Shown: positions 21,075 to 30,597, numbered from the stretch's first letter. The stretch is 36,215 nucleotides of DNA from Phocaeicola_A sp045545095 (GCA_045545095.1 JAZQAG010000006.1:1-36215), one strand, 5' to 3'. Numbers and translations: made by a program. The notes: a model not told the origin generated them from the sequence alone.

Positions 21075-22538
21075 TCACTTTAGAAGTAGCTTCTTCGTAC
21101 CACGGATATACAGTCCACGGGTGGGATTGGACACACGTCGGCCCGTCAGGTCATAGATGGGGACATCCTCCTCCCGGTGGCATCCGACAAATCCGACGGT
21201 ATTGGCCTCGGTATCTTCCCAGCACCATCCCATCTGTCGTTTGGCCAGTATGGAACTTTCCTGTCCACGCATGAAAAGGATTTCGGGCAGTGTGCCGTCC
21301 GCATTGCGCTTCACGATGAGTCCGGCAACATCCGTGCTCACAAACATCTCTGCCTTCACCGTGAAGGATGAGTCTTTCGGCAGGAAAGAATTATTTTCCA
21401 TCGTACATGTCTCTGTGTCGTAGTTGGTCACGTGTCCCTTGTCCCGGTATTTCCACGATACATTGCAACGCAACACGTGGTCATATCCGGACACATCGTA
21501 GGCTCCCTCGGCCGTGTTGGCATAGCGGTTCAGCATTTCATAGTTCGAGCGGTTCTCGGAAGCAGAGTTGTACTCCCATGTGTTCCCAGCCAGATGGTGG
21601 TTGGAGTAGAAACCGTTGGCCTTGTTCTTGTATGCCAAGCAGTGGTGTACGTAGTGCGAAGGGCACACATCGGGGCACTTGGTGACGGAGGCCGACATGC
21701 CCCATCCGCCGGCCTTGAATCCGTTGCCGTCGCCGGCACTCAGGAAGGTGGTCAGGTCATCGGACGGACGGTATCCGTTGAAGAACGCCATGCAGTGGCT
21801 TATCTCTACTGCCGTGGCACAATTTATCAAGTCAAAGCCATCGTCCGAGTTTCGCCAGGCGCGACATCCCACAATGCGGTTTCCCGTTTCAGAAGTCTTC
21901 GACACATGTATGCCGAATCCATCCACGTTTCCGCCATACACCCCTTCGGAATAGTCGTCGTAGTTGTTGTAGGCATCGCAGTTCAGCACCAGGTTGTCCG
22001 ACCCTTTGGTCTGGTAATACCCGATAGCCATATTATTGTACATGGCGATGTTCTCCACGATGCAGTGCGAACCTTTTCGGGCCGACACACATTCCGACTG
22101 GGTGTGTCCGGTGATGCGGACGGGCAGCCCCACGATGTCGAAGTTGCGCAGGTGGATGTAATCCGCCCCGAGGTAGAACCCCGTGAAGCGGTGTGCGCCA
22201 TCGAGTTGCAATGCCGAGAAGTCGAACACAGGACGTTCGCCGGGATAGCCCATGAAGCAGGTACGCCCCTCCTTTGTCCCGGCTTTCTCCAAGGCAAAGG
22301 TATGTGCATACAGCGACTCGATTTTCATCACCTGCCCGTCGGTCACCCGATACGTCCCTCCACGGAAACAGACCGTATCACCACCGGCAATCTTCTTGTA
22401 TGCTGCAGGCAGTGTGGCCATCGGAGCATCCCAACTTCCCGATGCTGTGTCGTCGCCATCGGGTGCGACATAGACTACTTTGCCTCCGGCAGTCAATGCC
22501 AACGACAGGAACAGGGTACAAAGAAAAGTTTTGCTCAT
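21075..22538 (-). CDS. PL9 family pectate/rhamnogalacturonan lyase
   Basis: A 487-residue right-handed beta-helix protein with a signal peptide (about residues 1-18). The family PL9 signature is clear: NVDGFGIHVSK (Asp206), WRNSDDGFDLIN with calcium ligands Asp232, Asp233 and Asp236, and GNGFKAGG with Lys275 as the likely Bronsted base. The positions match the Asp/Lys set of the characterised Erwinia Pel9A closely. PL9 enzymes cleave polygalacturonate or rhamnogalacturonan by beta-elimination. The C-terminus (DVPIYDLTGRRVSNPTRGLY) is a short tail common on secreted Bacteroides proteins. It has its own promoter (22601-22634) with a palindrome at the predicted transcription start and is followed by DUF1593. 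Rhamnogalacturonan is favoured by context. Confidence 0.88.
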   Translation of the reverse strand: MSKTFLCTLFLSLALTAGGKVVYVAPDGDDTASGSWDAPMATLPAAYKKIAGGDTVCFRGGTYRVTDGQVMKIESLYAHTFALEKAGTKEGRTCFMGYPGERPVFDFSALQLDGAHRFTGFYLGADYIHLRNFDIVGLPVRITGHTQSECVSARKGSHCIVENIAMYNNMAIGYYQTKGSDNLVLNCDAYNNYDDYSEGVYGGNVDGFGIHVSKTSETGNRIVGCRAWRNSDDGFDLINCATAVEISHCMAFFNGYRPSDDLTTFLSAGDGNGFKAGGWGMSASVTKCPDVCPSHYVHHCLAYKNKANGFYSNHHLAGNTWEYNSASENRSNYEMLNRYANTAEGAYDVSGYDHVLRCNVSWKYRDKGHVTNYDTETCTMENNSFLPKDSSFTVKAEMFVSTDVAGLIVKRNADGTLPEILFMRGQESSILAKRQMGWCWEDTEANTVGFVGCHREEDVPIYDLTGRRVSNPTRGLYIRGTKKLLLK

Positions 22539-22583
22539 ATTCTCACACTCTTTTTGTTTCTATACACAGACAAAACTGTGATT

Positions 22584-22600
22584 CATCGGTTAAACCGATG
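22584..22600. repeat. Palindrome at the PL9 transcription start
   Basis: catcggttaaaccgatg: 8-bp perfect arms around one base, directly abutting the -7 box at 22601-22608. The transcript would start inside it. Confidence 0.7.
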
Positions 22601-22634
22601 CAAAGATATTGTTTTTATCAGTTATAAAGACAAA
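22601..22634 (-). promoter_or_regulatory. Promoter of the PL9-DUF1593 unit
   Basis: TTTG (22631-22634) and TATCTTTG (22601-22608) on the minus strand, 22 bp apart, lie 63 bp upstream of the PL9 start. Confidence 0.55.
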
Positions 22635-22831
22635 AACAGGTATTTTATTCAGCGGAATATTACCACTTTTGCACAAAGCAGTCTATTGTTTATACACAAA
22701 ACGAGGGGTCCAATGCAAAATAAGCGCAAAATCACGTGGTTCTTTCGTGGGAATTACTACGTAACTTTGCAATCGGAAGGTCAATTTGCATGGAAATTGT
22801 TGACTGTAGAAAACAGAAAGCTGTATTTTGA

Positions 22832-25291
22832 CTAAAGAACGTCTCTCACACTTCGCACCGTCACACTTGCACTCTTCAAGCCCGGCGAAGTGGCACGTAG
22901 GGTGATGTTTCCCGCCTTTCTGTTTGTCCTGATAATAACCATGGCGCGTCCTTTCCACGCTTTGCGGGTCAGGGAGGTGTAGGGGGTAGTGTCCTTCAGC
23001 AGGGCATTATCTACGGCAACGATTTCGCCCGCTCCTTTGAGGGAGAAGGCCAGTTCGTTCTCGGCATTCGGCTCGCGCAGGCCCTTATCGTCGGTCAGTT
23101 CTACGGTGACGTAACAAAGATCCTGTCCGTCAGCACTCAGTACCGTGCGGTCGGGAGTGAGGACGATATTCTTGGCTTCGCCGGCCGTGGCCAAGGTGAC
23201 GGTCTCACCCTCGGTGCCGTCTTCATTGATGCCGACACAGCGCAGAATACCCGGTTGGTAGGGTAAGGAGATAAAGGACTTGAACTCCTCCTTGCGAGTG
23301 GTGGGACGTTCGGCCACAAGTTTATCGTTCAGGTAGAGACGGACACGCGGATAGCGCGAATAGATTTCGGCTTCAATCATCTTGCCCTCGTGTCCCGGCC
23401 AGTTCCAGCTTTCCCAGGTGGGCCATACGCTCCACTGTGTCTCCTTGATTTCGCCCCAATAGCCGTTCGGCTCGCGCACGGCCATATAGAGTTTCTCGTT
23501 GCCCGTATGCAGAAGGTTGCGGTAGTGCGAGATGGGTTTGCGCCACCCCGTCAGGTCAATGTCGCCACAGTAGGCTCCGTGCCAGGGGTAGTGGTCGCGG
23601 TGGTAGTGCTCGCCCTCAGTCTCGCCTTTGTAGTAATAGCGTCCGATGCCCGACTCTCCGAGGTAGTCGATGGAGGTCCATACGAAGTCACCGATGACGT
23701 AGGGGTGGTCGGCCACTTTGGCCCAGTTGTTGAAAGCATCGCGCGGATAAGACTCTGTCTGCCACATTACCCGCTGGGGTACGCGGGCATGGTCGCTCTC
23801 AGCCTTGTGAATCATGTAGTTGTAGCCCACAATGTCGTGCACGGCAGCCAGCGGGTCGTAGATTTCCCAGTCGCTGTCCCAAGCGGCCAGGGCGGAGGTG
23901 ACGGGACGGGTCGGGTCGTTCAGACGGACGCGGTCGGCCAGTTTTTGGGCTGTGGTCACCACCTCCAGCTTCTTCCGTTCGATCACCTCATTGCCGATGC
24001 TCCAGCAGATGATGCTCGGGTGGTTGCGGTCGCGCAGCACCATGGCATCCACGTCGCGCGCCCACCACTTGTCAAACAGCGTAGAGTAATCGTGCGGCGT
24101 CTTGCTGTCGCGCCATCCGTCGAAACTCTCGTCGATGACCAGCATTCCCAAGCGGTCGCAGGCATCGAGGAAGGCGGGCGAGGGAGGATTGTGGGCCGTG
24201 CGTGCCGCATTGAATCCGGCAGCCTTCATCAGTTCCACTTTGCGCTCCTCGGCACGGTCGTACGAGGCTGCACCCAAGGGACCGTTGTCGTGGTGCAGAC
24301 AGCCGCCGTTCAGCTCGATGGGCTTGCCGTTGAGCAGCAGTCCTTTCTCGGCGCTGTATTCCACCTTGCGGATGCCGAAGGTCTGGGTGATGGCATCTGC
24401 CTGTCGGTTGTTTTCCCTGATGGTGAGTTCGGCTTGGTGCAGGGCAGGGGATTCGGGGCTCCACAGTTTGGCGTTGAACACCTTGAATGACTTAGATACC
24501 ACTTTCTCCTCGTTGGGTTTCAAACGGACAGTCCAACCATGCTCGTGGCCATAGGAGCCATTGTTGGCCGTCTTTCCTCCGATGCCTACAATCACGTCCA
24601 GGATGCGCTCGCTGTCGCTATGGTTCACCACCACCGTCTGCACGTTCACCGTACTGGTGTCTCCCGCCACGACCTCGGGCGTAGTGATAAAGGTTCCCCA
24701 ATGCTTGAAGTGTACGGGGTTCTTCGCCGTCAGCCACACATGGCGGTAGATGCCCGAACCGGTGTACCAGCGGCAGTTCTTCTGACCGGAATTGTCCACG
24801 CGCACGGCCACGGTGTTCCGTCCTTCCTTGTTCAGATAGGGGGTAATGTCGTAGTGGAACGACGAGTAGCCGTAGGGGTATTTCCCCACCAACTGGCCGT
24901 TGACATAGACTTCGGAGTTCATATAGACTCCCTCGAAGTAGAGGCCGATGAGTTTGTCGCAATCGGCCTTGTCGAGCTTGAAGCTCTTGCGGTACCACCC
25001 GATGCCGGTGGGGAAGTAGCCGCCATCGTTGCCCGAAGGCTCTTCGGCACGGGTGACACCTTCGATGCTCCAGTCGTGTGGCAGGTCGAGCTTCCGCCAT
25101 GCCTTGTCATCAAAGTCGGGCGCTGCCGCCTCGGGGTGGTCGCCAAGGGCGAACGTCCACCCTTCATCGAACAAGGTTGGGGTGTTTACTCTTTTGTCAA
25201 TTTTTTCCAAACTGAGGCTGAATGCACTGAGGCTGACGACTGTCAGCAGAAGCATTGCAGTGAGGATTCTTTTCAACTTGTTCATAGTCAT
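22832..25291 (-). CDS. Glycoside hydrolase family 2, beta-galactosidase-like
   Basis: An 819-residue GH2 with a signal peptide (about 1-25). The domain order is a jelly-roll sugar-binding domain (about 40-195, DLPHDWSIEG and GIYRHVWL), an Ig-like domain (about 200-305), a TIM barrel (about 310-610), a DUF4982-like Ig module (about 625-700) and a final beta domain. The acid/base is Glu435 in SIGNEV and the nucleophile Glu513 in WQTESYP. The layout is that of Bacteroides exo-beta-galactosidases of pectin loci, which trim galactose from rhamnogalacturonan side chains; beta-galactosidase is the best guess but beta-glucuronidase cannot be excluded. It starts 29 bp after the GH43 stop and is last in a GH2-GH43-GH2 series. 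Confidence 0.88.
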   Translation of the reverse strand: MTMNKLKRILTAMLLLTVVSLSAFSLSLEKIDKRVNTPTLFDEGWTFALGDHPEAAAPDFDDKAWRKLDLPHDWSIEGVTRAEEPSGNDGGYFPTGIGWYRKSFKLDKADCDKLIGLYFEGVYMNSEVYVNGQLVGKYPYGYSSFHYDITPYLNKEGRNTVAVRVDNSGQKNCRWYTGSGIYRHVWLTAKNPVHFKHWGTFITTPEVVAGDTSTVNVQTVVVNHSDSERILDVIVGIGGKTANNGSYGHEHGWTVRLKPNEEKVVSKSFKVFNAKLWSPESPALHQAELTIRENNRQADAITQTFGIRKVEYSAEKGLLLNGKPIELNGGCLHHDNGPLGAASYDRAEERKVELMKAAGFNAARTAHNPPSPAFLDACDRLGMLVIDESFDGWRDSKTPHDYSTLFDKWWARDVDAMVLRDRNHPSIICWSIGNEVIERKKLEVVTTAQKLADRVRLNDPTRPVTSALAAWDSDWEIYDPLAAVHDIVGYNYMIHKAESDHARVPQRVMWQTESYPRDAFNNWAKVADHPYVIGDFVWTSIDYLGESGIGRYYYKGETEGEHYHRDHYPWHGAYCGDIDLTGWRKPISHYRNLLHTGNEKLYMAVREPNGYWGEIKETQWSVWPTWESWNWPGHEGKMIEAEIYSRYPRVRLYLNDKLVAERPTTRKEEFKSFISLPYQPGILRCVGINEDGTEGETVTLATAGEAKNIVLTPDRTVLSADGQDLCYVTVELTDDKGLREPNAENELAFSLKGAGEIVAVDNALLKDTTPYTSLTRKAWKGRAMVIIRTNRKAGNITLRATSPGLKSASVTVRSVRDVL

Positions 25292-25320
25292 GCTTTATTT
25301 GATTTATACATAAGGGGCTG

Positions 25321-26652
25321 TCAATACACTCTGACCTCCTCCACCGTAACCCAGTCTTCGCGACTGCCGAAGTAGTCGCCCCGCTTGTTGCTCCAATGAG
25401 GATGTTCGCCGGCACATTCGACCACAAGGGTGTAACGGCCGCGCGGGAGCAGGGGGCTGACATAGCGCAGACCGTGGTCATCGACCTTGCTGTAGAAATC
25501 AATGAGGTTGGTGTGCACCGTTCCTCCTTGGTTGTCTATGATGCTGATGCGGCCATATCCGCCGTTGTTGAACGTATGTCCGATGACGGCTATGCGTGTT
25601 CCCTCAAAAGGAAGTTCCAGTTTGGCGCCTTTCGTGGCGGTCTTGAAATTGACGAGGATGACTGTGCCGCCCAAATCCCTGACAGGCTGCATCGTTACGG
25701 GATTCCACACGGGCCAATACTCAGGGATGTTCACCTTGCCACCGTTCACCTGCATAGGCATCCAGACATAGGTGGCCGATGAGGCCTGATGCGGATACGA
25801 CCAACGGTCGCCCATGTACATATATACGATGGAATCGCCCCGATGCAACGGCAGGATGAAGGTGGATTGCGAGTTGTACGTCAGTGTCCCTTCGGGGCAG
25901 AAGATGCCTTGCTTTGTCCATGGTCCCTCGATGCTGGGAGCTGTGTGGTAGAAATTGTCGTTGCGCTCCCAACTCGTCAGGTTTGAACCGAAGAGGTAGT
26001 AAGTGCCGTCTTTGTGCAGCATGGCCGGTGACTCACCGCCTCCTTTGATGCCGTCGGCCACCTTCTTCACCGCCTTGCGGTAGTCTTTGCTCAGCCGGTA
26101 GATGTCTCCGTGGTGCATCAGCAGGTAGCCCGTACCATCGTGGTCCTGGAAGGTTCCCATGTCCCACCGCTTGATGGGTTTGCCCTTGTAGAGCAACGGG
26201 CCGATGAAGGTGTAAGGCCCTGTAATCTCCTTGGCTACGGCCAGTCCCACCTGTGGGTCCTTGTAGCGCATGTCGTCCGTATGGGCCAGCATGATGTATT
26301 CGCCCGTTTTGGGACAACGCATCACTTTGGGGCGTTCACCCACGCGGTTTGGACCTAACAGACCATCTTTCTGCAAGGGGAGAGCTACCCGCTCAAACTT
26401 CCAGTTCACCAGATCGGTGCTGCTATAACAGGCAAATCCGGGAAACGCGTTCGTCGTGTCGCTTTTCCATTCGCCAAATAGGTAGTATTTCCCATTCTCC
26501 TCCACGATGCAAGCGCCGTGGGCATTTACCGGTTTGCCGTGGTCATCCGTCCAGGGTACACCATTGACGATGGATGTCAGAAATGGGTCGGCCGTCTGGG
26601 CATTCGTTGTCAATGTGACCACGAAAGCCAACATTATGAGCAATCTTTTCAT
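25321..26652 (-). CDS. GH43, subfamily-24-like (exo-beta-1,3-galactanase-like)
   Basis: A 443-residue enzyme with a signal peptide (about residues 1-19, NAQ). A five-bladed propeller (about 25-330) carries VNAHGACIV, KYYLFGEWKSD (Glu61), GGGESPAMLHKDGTYYLF (Glu207) and YNSQSTFIL with Gln262. The usual GH43 N-terminal Asp base is not seen. The Glu, Glu, Gln set instead matches subfamily 24, typified by fungal exo-beta-1,3-galactanase. That would make it an inverting enzyme removing galactose from beta-1,3-galactan or type II arabinogalactan chains. The C-terminal about 110 residues form a beta-sandwich (GTRIAVIGHTFNNGGYGRIS), probably carbohydrate-binding. It is encoded between two GH2 genes, 29 bp before the downstream one. 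Confidence 0.83.
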   Translation of the reverse strand: MKRLLIMLAFVVTLTTNAQTADPFLTSIVNGVPWTDDHGKPVNAHGACIVEENGKYYLFGEWKSDTTNAFPGFACYSSTDLVNWKFERVALPLQKDGLLGPNRVGERPKVMRCPKTGEYIMLAHTDDMRYKDPQVGLAVAKEITGPYTFIGPLLYKGKPIKRWDMGTFQDHDGTGYLLMHHGDIYRLSKDYRKAVKKVADGIKGGGESPAMLHKDGTYYLFGSNLTSWERNDNFYHTAPSIEGPWTKQGIFCPEGTLTYNSQSTFILPLHRGDSIVYMYMGDRWSYPHQASSATYVWMPMQVNGGKVNIPEYWPVWNPVTMQPVRDLGGTVILVNFKTATKGAKLELPFEGTRIAVIGHTFNNGGYGRISIIDNQGGTVHTNLIDFYSKVDDHGLRYVSPLLPRGRYTLVVECAGEHPHWSNKRGDYFGSREDWVTVEEVRVY

Positions 26653-26768
26653 AATCAGATCATTGTATGTTTTTTCTAACTGTCGGCTCTAACTCATAGG
26701 CTCGAAGAGCCGGTAACTCCTTTAACTCCTTTAATTCCTTTGCAGGTTTCTATTCGCGAAAGTTGAAT

Positions 26769-29327
26769 TTAATTATACTCCTCCGCATTGTAAGGCGAGA
26801 TGTTGTTCAGTGTGCCAATCTGGCCCTCCACCACGGGGGTGGTCAGCAGGCTGTTCAGGTCGGCAGGTGTGATTCTTGTCTTCGGGGCGAAGTGTTCAGA
26901 GGTCATATAGCGGAGCACACTCTGGTAGAAGTGCTTGCCCTCGAGGTGTTCGGCAGCTTTGTCCAAATCGGCCATGACGACGAGCAACTTGCCTTTGCCC
27001 ACGGCAAATTCGAAGACGAGGCCCAGCTTGTGGTTGCGCTCGATGTTGTCGATGACTTGCACGATGGGGCGATAGCCGGTGGCCGTGTTGTCCAGCTTGA
27101 AGGGGTTGCTGGCCTTGATGACGGGGAACCATTGCCAGTTGGTGTGCGCGTCGGTGGGGAAGCTGTTGAAGAGCGGATGCGCCGGATCGGTCAGGATGCC
27201 GAGCGTACCGGGCGACACGTGGCGGTTGTTGTTCTCCGAGATGGTCTTGAACATACGGTAGTTCCAATAGTCGGTCTGGAAGAGTCCGCCCACCGTCAGC
27301 TCCGACTCACCGGGCATGAGCAATACCGACTCGCCCTCTTCCAGGCGCTTGGCCACATCAGCGGTCAGTGTGCGGGCTATGGTCACTCTCTCCTTCAGCG
27401 CCTCCAGATTGTCTTCCGCCGGGTAAACCCACAATTCGTAGGTGTTCGGCTCAGCCTTTCCTTCGATGGCGAGGGTCAAGTTCAGTTTTGCGGCATTATG
27501 GTAATGGCTCAGGTCGATGTCCAGTGCTCCGGCATCGATGAGTCCGTAACCTTCGTCGGCGATGGTCATTTCGCCCTGCTTGTCGCCCAATGTCCAGGTG
27601 ATACGCTTGCCGGCAAGGCTCTCCTCACCGTAGTTGGCCACCTTCACTTGGGCATGGATGCCCTCGGCGTTGCAGAAGCAGAACTTGTCGGCAATGAGCA
27701 GAGGCACCACGGGTGCGCAGAATCCGCGCCACTCCTCGGCACTGCACATGCCCTTCGAGTCGAGGAAGGCATCGAGGATACCCACGTAGGCGCTGCCCTG
27801 TCCGGGATAGTCCTGCAGGTCGAGCAGTTGGAAACCGGCCATGTTCGGGGTGCGCAGGTCCATCTCAATGTCCTGCTTGTAGAGGCGCAGGCTCCATTGT
27901 CCGCTGGCCTGGTGGAAAGCCTTGGCTTGGTCGGCCATGCCCGCCTTTTCGAGGCGGTCGCGGAAAATCTCCATGTTGTAGGGGTAGAGCGCACCGGTGT
28001 ATTTCGCTATCTCGTCATAGTCCGGGTAGGTCTGGAATTGGGCCGTCTCGTGCGAAATGATGGGTACGTCGGCCAGCGAGCATCCCTCCTCGAAGTTCAT
28101 CCGTGTGTTGGGGTAGAAGTGGTTGATCATACCCCCATCTGCCGCATCGGCAAAGGAGAACGAGCCGCGCGTGTGGGTGTTGTAACCTCCCCAACCCTCG
28201 CCGCCTACACGACAGGTGACGAAGAAGTCCATGCCGGGCTTCACGCCCTGATAGCCTAAGTAGTAGTTGGAACTGAGTGTGTAAATCTTGTCGGGCGCCA
28301 TGGCACGGAAGTGCTCAATCAGTTCGGTCATCTTGGGGATGCTTCCGCGCAGTTCATTGCCAAGGGCAAACATGCGGAACGAGGGGTGGTGGGCATATTC
28401 GCGCATGACGGCCTCGCCTTCGGCCAACAGGAACTCCATCAGCACGGTGTCCTTGGGGTTCACATCGCCCCAGAAAGGCAGTTCGGGTTGCAGGTAGATG
28501 CCGCATTCGTCAGCCGCCACAAAGGCAGCTTCGGGCGGACACCAAGAATGGAAGCGCACGTGGTTGAGGCCATACTCCTGGCACACGGCGAAGTAGTGGC
28601 GCCACGAATCCACGTCCATCGCCACATGCCCCGTCAGTGGCCACACGCAAGCATCGTGCTTTCCGCGCAGGTAGATGGGGTGCCCGCCTGCAAAGAACTG
28701 TTGTCCTTCAATATGGAAATCCTTGAAGGCCGGGTGAACGGGTATCTCTTTCTTCTCGGGCTGTGAGGTGCTGAGGGTGATGTCGCCGATGATACCGTTC
28801 CAGTTGGTCTGTGTACTCTCAGTGTAGGCATGACTGCTTTGATATACCTGTTCGGGCACACCGCTGCCGTTGTCCACCATGATGGCCAACTCGTGTGTGC
28901 CGGGCGTCAAGCTTTCCGTAAGGTCAAACCGTTGGGGAGTGGAGATAAGCGTACCTTTTCCCACCAAGGCACCATCCACATACACCTCTGTGGGCTTGGT
29001 GCGCTCCAGGGTGAGAAGGACGGGCTTGCCTGTCCAACTTTCGGGAATCTCCACCGTGCGGCGGTACCAGGCACGCCCCTTATAAGAGAATGGGCGCGAC
29101 AGGTGGGTCGTCTCTCCCTTCCACTGGATGGAGTCACCCTTGCGGTTGGTGTCGGTCGTGCCCGGCAGCGTCACCGTCTCGGGCATCTCATCCGTAGGTT
29201 TCACACTTCCCTCGCGGTCGAGGGCAAACTGCCACGTCCCGCTCAGGTCAATGGTTTGCTTGTCGGCTGTACATGCTTGAAACAAAAGGGTAACGAGGGC
29301 AAATAAAAGAGCAAAATTCTTTTTCAT
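26769..29327 (-). CDS. Glycoside hydrolase family 2 lipoprotein, 852 residues
   Basis: A GH2-type enzyme with a lipobox (LLFQAC, Cys19). A sugar-binding jelly roll (about 25-190, LSGTWQFALD and GRAWYRRTVEIP) runs straight into a TIM barrel (about 195-560) with little or no Ig domain between them, unlike the other two GH2 enzymes here. The likely acid/base is Glu325 in ALGNELRG and the likely nucleophile Glu427 in IISHETAQF. The last about 250 residues are a beta domain followed by a glutamine-amidotransferase-like or Rossmann-like region (GESVLLMPG, KLLVVMADL). Members with this layout occur in Bacteroides pectin loci with varied specificities (galactosidase, glucuronidase, arabinopyranosidase). 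It probably heads the GH2-GH43-GH2 unit. Confidence 0.83.
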   Translation of the reverse strand: MKKNFALLFALVTLLFQACTADKQTIDLSGTWQFALDREGSVKPTDEMPETVTLPGTTDTNRKGDSIQWKGETTHLSRPFSYKGRAWYRRTVEIPESWTGKPVLLTLERTKPTEVYVDGALVGKGTLISTPQRFDLTESLTPGTHELAIMVDNGSGVPEQVYQSSHAYTESTQTNWNGIIGDITLSTSQPEKKEIPVHPAFKDFHIEGQQFFAGGHPIYLRGKHDACVWPLTGHVAMDVDSWRHYFAVCQEYGLNHVRFHSWCPPEAAFVAADECGIYLQPELPFWGDVNPKDTVLMEFLLAEGEAVMREYAHHPSFRMFALGNELRGSIPKMTELIEHFRAMAPDKIYTLSSNYYLGYQGVKPGMDFFVTCRVGGEGWGGYNTHTRGSFSFADAADGGMINHFYPNTRMNFEEGCSLADVPIISHETAQFQTYPDYDEIAKYTGALYPYNMEIFRDRLEKAGMADQAKAFHQASGQWSLRLYKQDIEMDLRTPNMAGFQLLDLQDYPGQGSAYVGILDAFLDSKGMCSAEEWRGFCAPVVPLLIADKFCFCNAEGIHAQVKVANYGEESLAGKRITWTLGDKQGEMTIADEGYGLIDAGALDIDLSHYHNAAKLNLTLAIEGKAEPNTYELWVYPAEDNLEALKERVTIARTLTADVAKRLEEGESVLLMPGESELTVGGLFQTDYWNYRMFKTISENNNRHVSPGTLGILTDPAHPLFNSFPTDAHTNWQWFPVIKASNPFKLDNTATGYRPIVQVIDNIERNHKLGLVFEFAVGKGKLLVVMADLDKAAEHLEGKHFYQSVLRYMTSEHFAPKTRITPADLNSLLTTPVVEGQIGTLNNISPYNAEEYN

Positions 29328-29407
29328 GATATGTAATGATATATAGTTTTAAATGGTTGTTGGTTTTAAGGTGGGAATTTATAGAATCCACCTCGACATC
29401 TTGGGGA

Positions 29408-29415
29408 CAAAGATA
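29408..29415 (-). promoter_or_regulatory. -7 box of the GH2-GH43-GH2 unit
   Basis: TATCTTTG on the minus strand lies 81 bp upstream of the 852-residue GH2 start. The -33 region is T-rich but has no exact TTTG at the usual distance. Confidence 0.4.
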
Positions 29416-29435
29416 CAATAAAGAAACGAAAGAGT

Positions 29436-29789
29436 ATGCGAAATAGAGAAAGAATATTGTCCGTTAGCTCCTTGCCCTCCGCAATGGATTCACTTCAGCG
29501 GCACTTTTTTTCTTTTTTTAAGACAGTTGTCATTTGGCGAGCAGACAACGAAGGAAGCGTTCCAAAGCGTTCCAATGATGATCCAACAGCGTTCCAAAGC
29601 GTTCCAACGGACGAAGAGAAACTATTGGAGGCAATAAAGAAAACTCCGTCAATTTCAAGAGCAGAACTTTCTAAAAGATTAAAAATCAGTGAACGTCAAA
29701 TTAGAAAGATAACAGACCAATTGCGAAAAAAAGGTATATTGATTCGTGAAGGCGGAAACTCTGGAAAATGGATTATTAATAAGATATAG
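29436..29789 (+). pseudogene. Winged-helix fragment of a RecG-like/AlbA-type regulator
   Basis: A 117-residue frame whose C-terminal half (residues about 59-117: EEKLLEAIKKTPSISRAELS, then KRLKISERQIRKITDQLRKKG and GKWII) is a clean winged helix. It is of the kind that ends RecG-like ATP-binding regulators. The N-terminal half (SSLPSAMDSLQRHFFSFFKTV...) has no recognisable domain. The linker between them is encoded by two copies of a 20-bp direct repeat (29556-29575 and 29588-29607), each a doubled agcgttccaa, read in different frames. This looks like the 3' remnant of a longer gene that has lost its AlbA and ATPase domains. It could also be a small stand-alone HTH protein. Confidence 0.5.
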
Positions 29790-29807
29790 TTAAAAAAGTA
29801 GCCTTAG

Positions 29808-30587
29808 TCATTGCTTTTCCGTCATATATGCCCAGTAGCGGACGGGCATGTCCTTGCGATGTTTGCGGGGGTTGAGGCGCTCTTTGATGCAGACGGCTTT
29901 GAAATAGGTGCGCCAGAGGTCTTGGAAAAGTTGCTCGTCTTGGGCAAGCAATTCCTTATCCAACTTGCCTGTGCGCGGGTCGAAGGTGCGGCCGTCGTCG
30001 GTGAAGGTGATTTCCGTCACTTCATGCCCATTGTAGTGGCAACCGTAGTTGCGGCGGACGTCGTAGATAATCCACGGCTGGTCGGCAAAGCGGTCCTCGA
30101 AGTGGGGGATGATGAGGGGGATGACGTTGTAGTCGGGACGGATAATGGCAAAGTAGGTGCCGTCTTTCGCCTTTTGGAAACGGACGAACTGCATCATGCG
30201 TAGCCGTTCGTAGCGCACACGGCGGAAGGCATCGGTCACGTAGCGCACATCCTCGTCGGTGAAGAAGGTCTCTATGCTCTTTTCGGCCTTGACCGCCTTG
30301 CAGATATAGTTGAAAAGGTGGATGTCCAGCTCCGGTTCCTCGGCCAGATAGCTCACCGTCAGCATGGTCAGCGCCTGTTTGGACAGCTTTTTCTCCAGTG
30401 CCCGCCACACTCGGGCGGACTTCTCCTCGTCGGTCACCACGGTGAAGACCTCATCGTGAAACAGAGGCAATGGCTCGCCTTCCCCCAGCAGGACGGTGGG
30501 GAACTGTTTGCGCACAAAGGCATCGAACACGGCGGTCAGCAGGCCGTCGAAAGTGCGGTCGTAGAGGAAAAGTCCGGATGAGGCCAT
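29808..30587 (-). CDS. DUF4130 / TIGR03915-type DNA metabolism protein
   Basis: A 259-residue cytoplasmic protein beginning FLYDRTFDGLLTAVFDAF, the hallmark of the DUF4130/TIGR03915 family ('probable DNA metabolism protein'). Its middle keeps QFVRFQKAKDGTYFAIIRPDYNVIPLIIPHFEDRF and WIIYDVRRNYGCHYN (about residues 135-190). The C-terminus is basic (LNPRKHRKDMPVRYWAYM). The family almost always accompanies the radical-SAM protein TIGR03916; in some species it is fused to a uracil-DNA-glycosylase domain, which is absent here. The partner is encoded nearby (31626-32906), but an alpha/beta hydrolase gene lies between. The biochemical role is unproven; DNA repair or modification is the standing suggestion. 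Confidence 0.88.
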   Translation of the reverse strand: MASSGLFLYDRTFDGLLTAVFDAFVRKQFPTVLLGEGEPLPLFHDEVFTVVTDEEKSARVWRALEKKLSKQALTMLTVSYLAEEPELDIHLFNYICKAVKAEKSIETFFTDEDVRYVTDAFRRVRYERLRMMQFVRFQKAKDGTYFAIIRPDYNVIPLIIPHFEDRFADQPWIIYDVRRNYGCHYNGHEVTEITFTDDGRTFDPRTGKLDKELLAQDEQLFQDLWRTYFKAVCIKERLNPRKHRKDMPVRYWAYMTEKQ

Positions 30588-30597
30588 GGGGCGAGAG

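Larger units (their letters stand above)
22539..22831. other. Intergenic stretch between GH2 and PL9 genes
   Basis: It contains the PL9 promoter and palindrome. The rest (22640-22831) is AT-rich; a plus-strand TAACTTTG near 22760 resembles a -7 box, but no plus-strand gene follows. No terminator for the GH2 transcript was found. Confidence 0.4.

Noticed and set aside
21432..22835. 467-codon plus-strand open frame opposite PL9
   Set aside because: Antisense to an unambiguous PL9 gene and running through its promoter; Val/His-rich shadow composition.
26684..26712. Hairpin cggctct/agagccg between GH2 and GH43 as terminator
   Set aside because: Only 7 bp, no T-run on the minus strand after the stem, and the genes appear to be in one unit.
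26763..28259. 498-codon plus-strand open frame opposite the 852-residue GH2
   Set aside because: Shadow produced by codon bias on the opposite strand; no ribosome site or family match.
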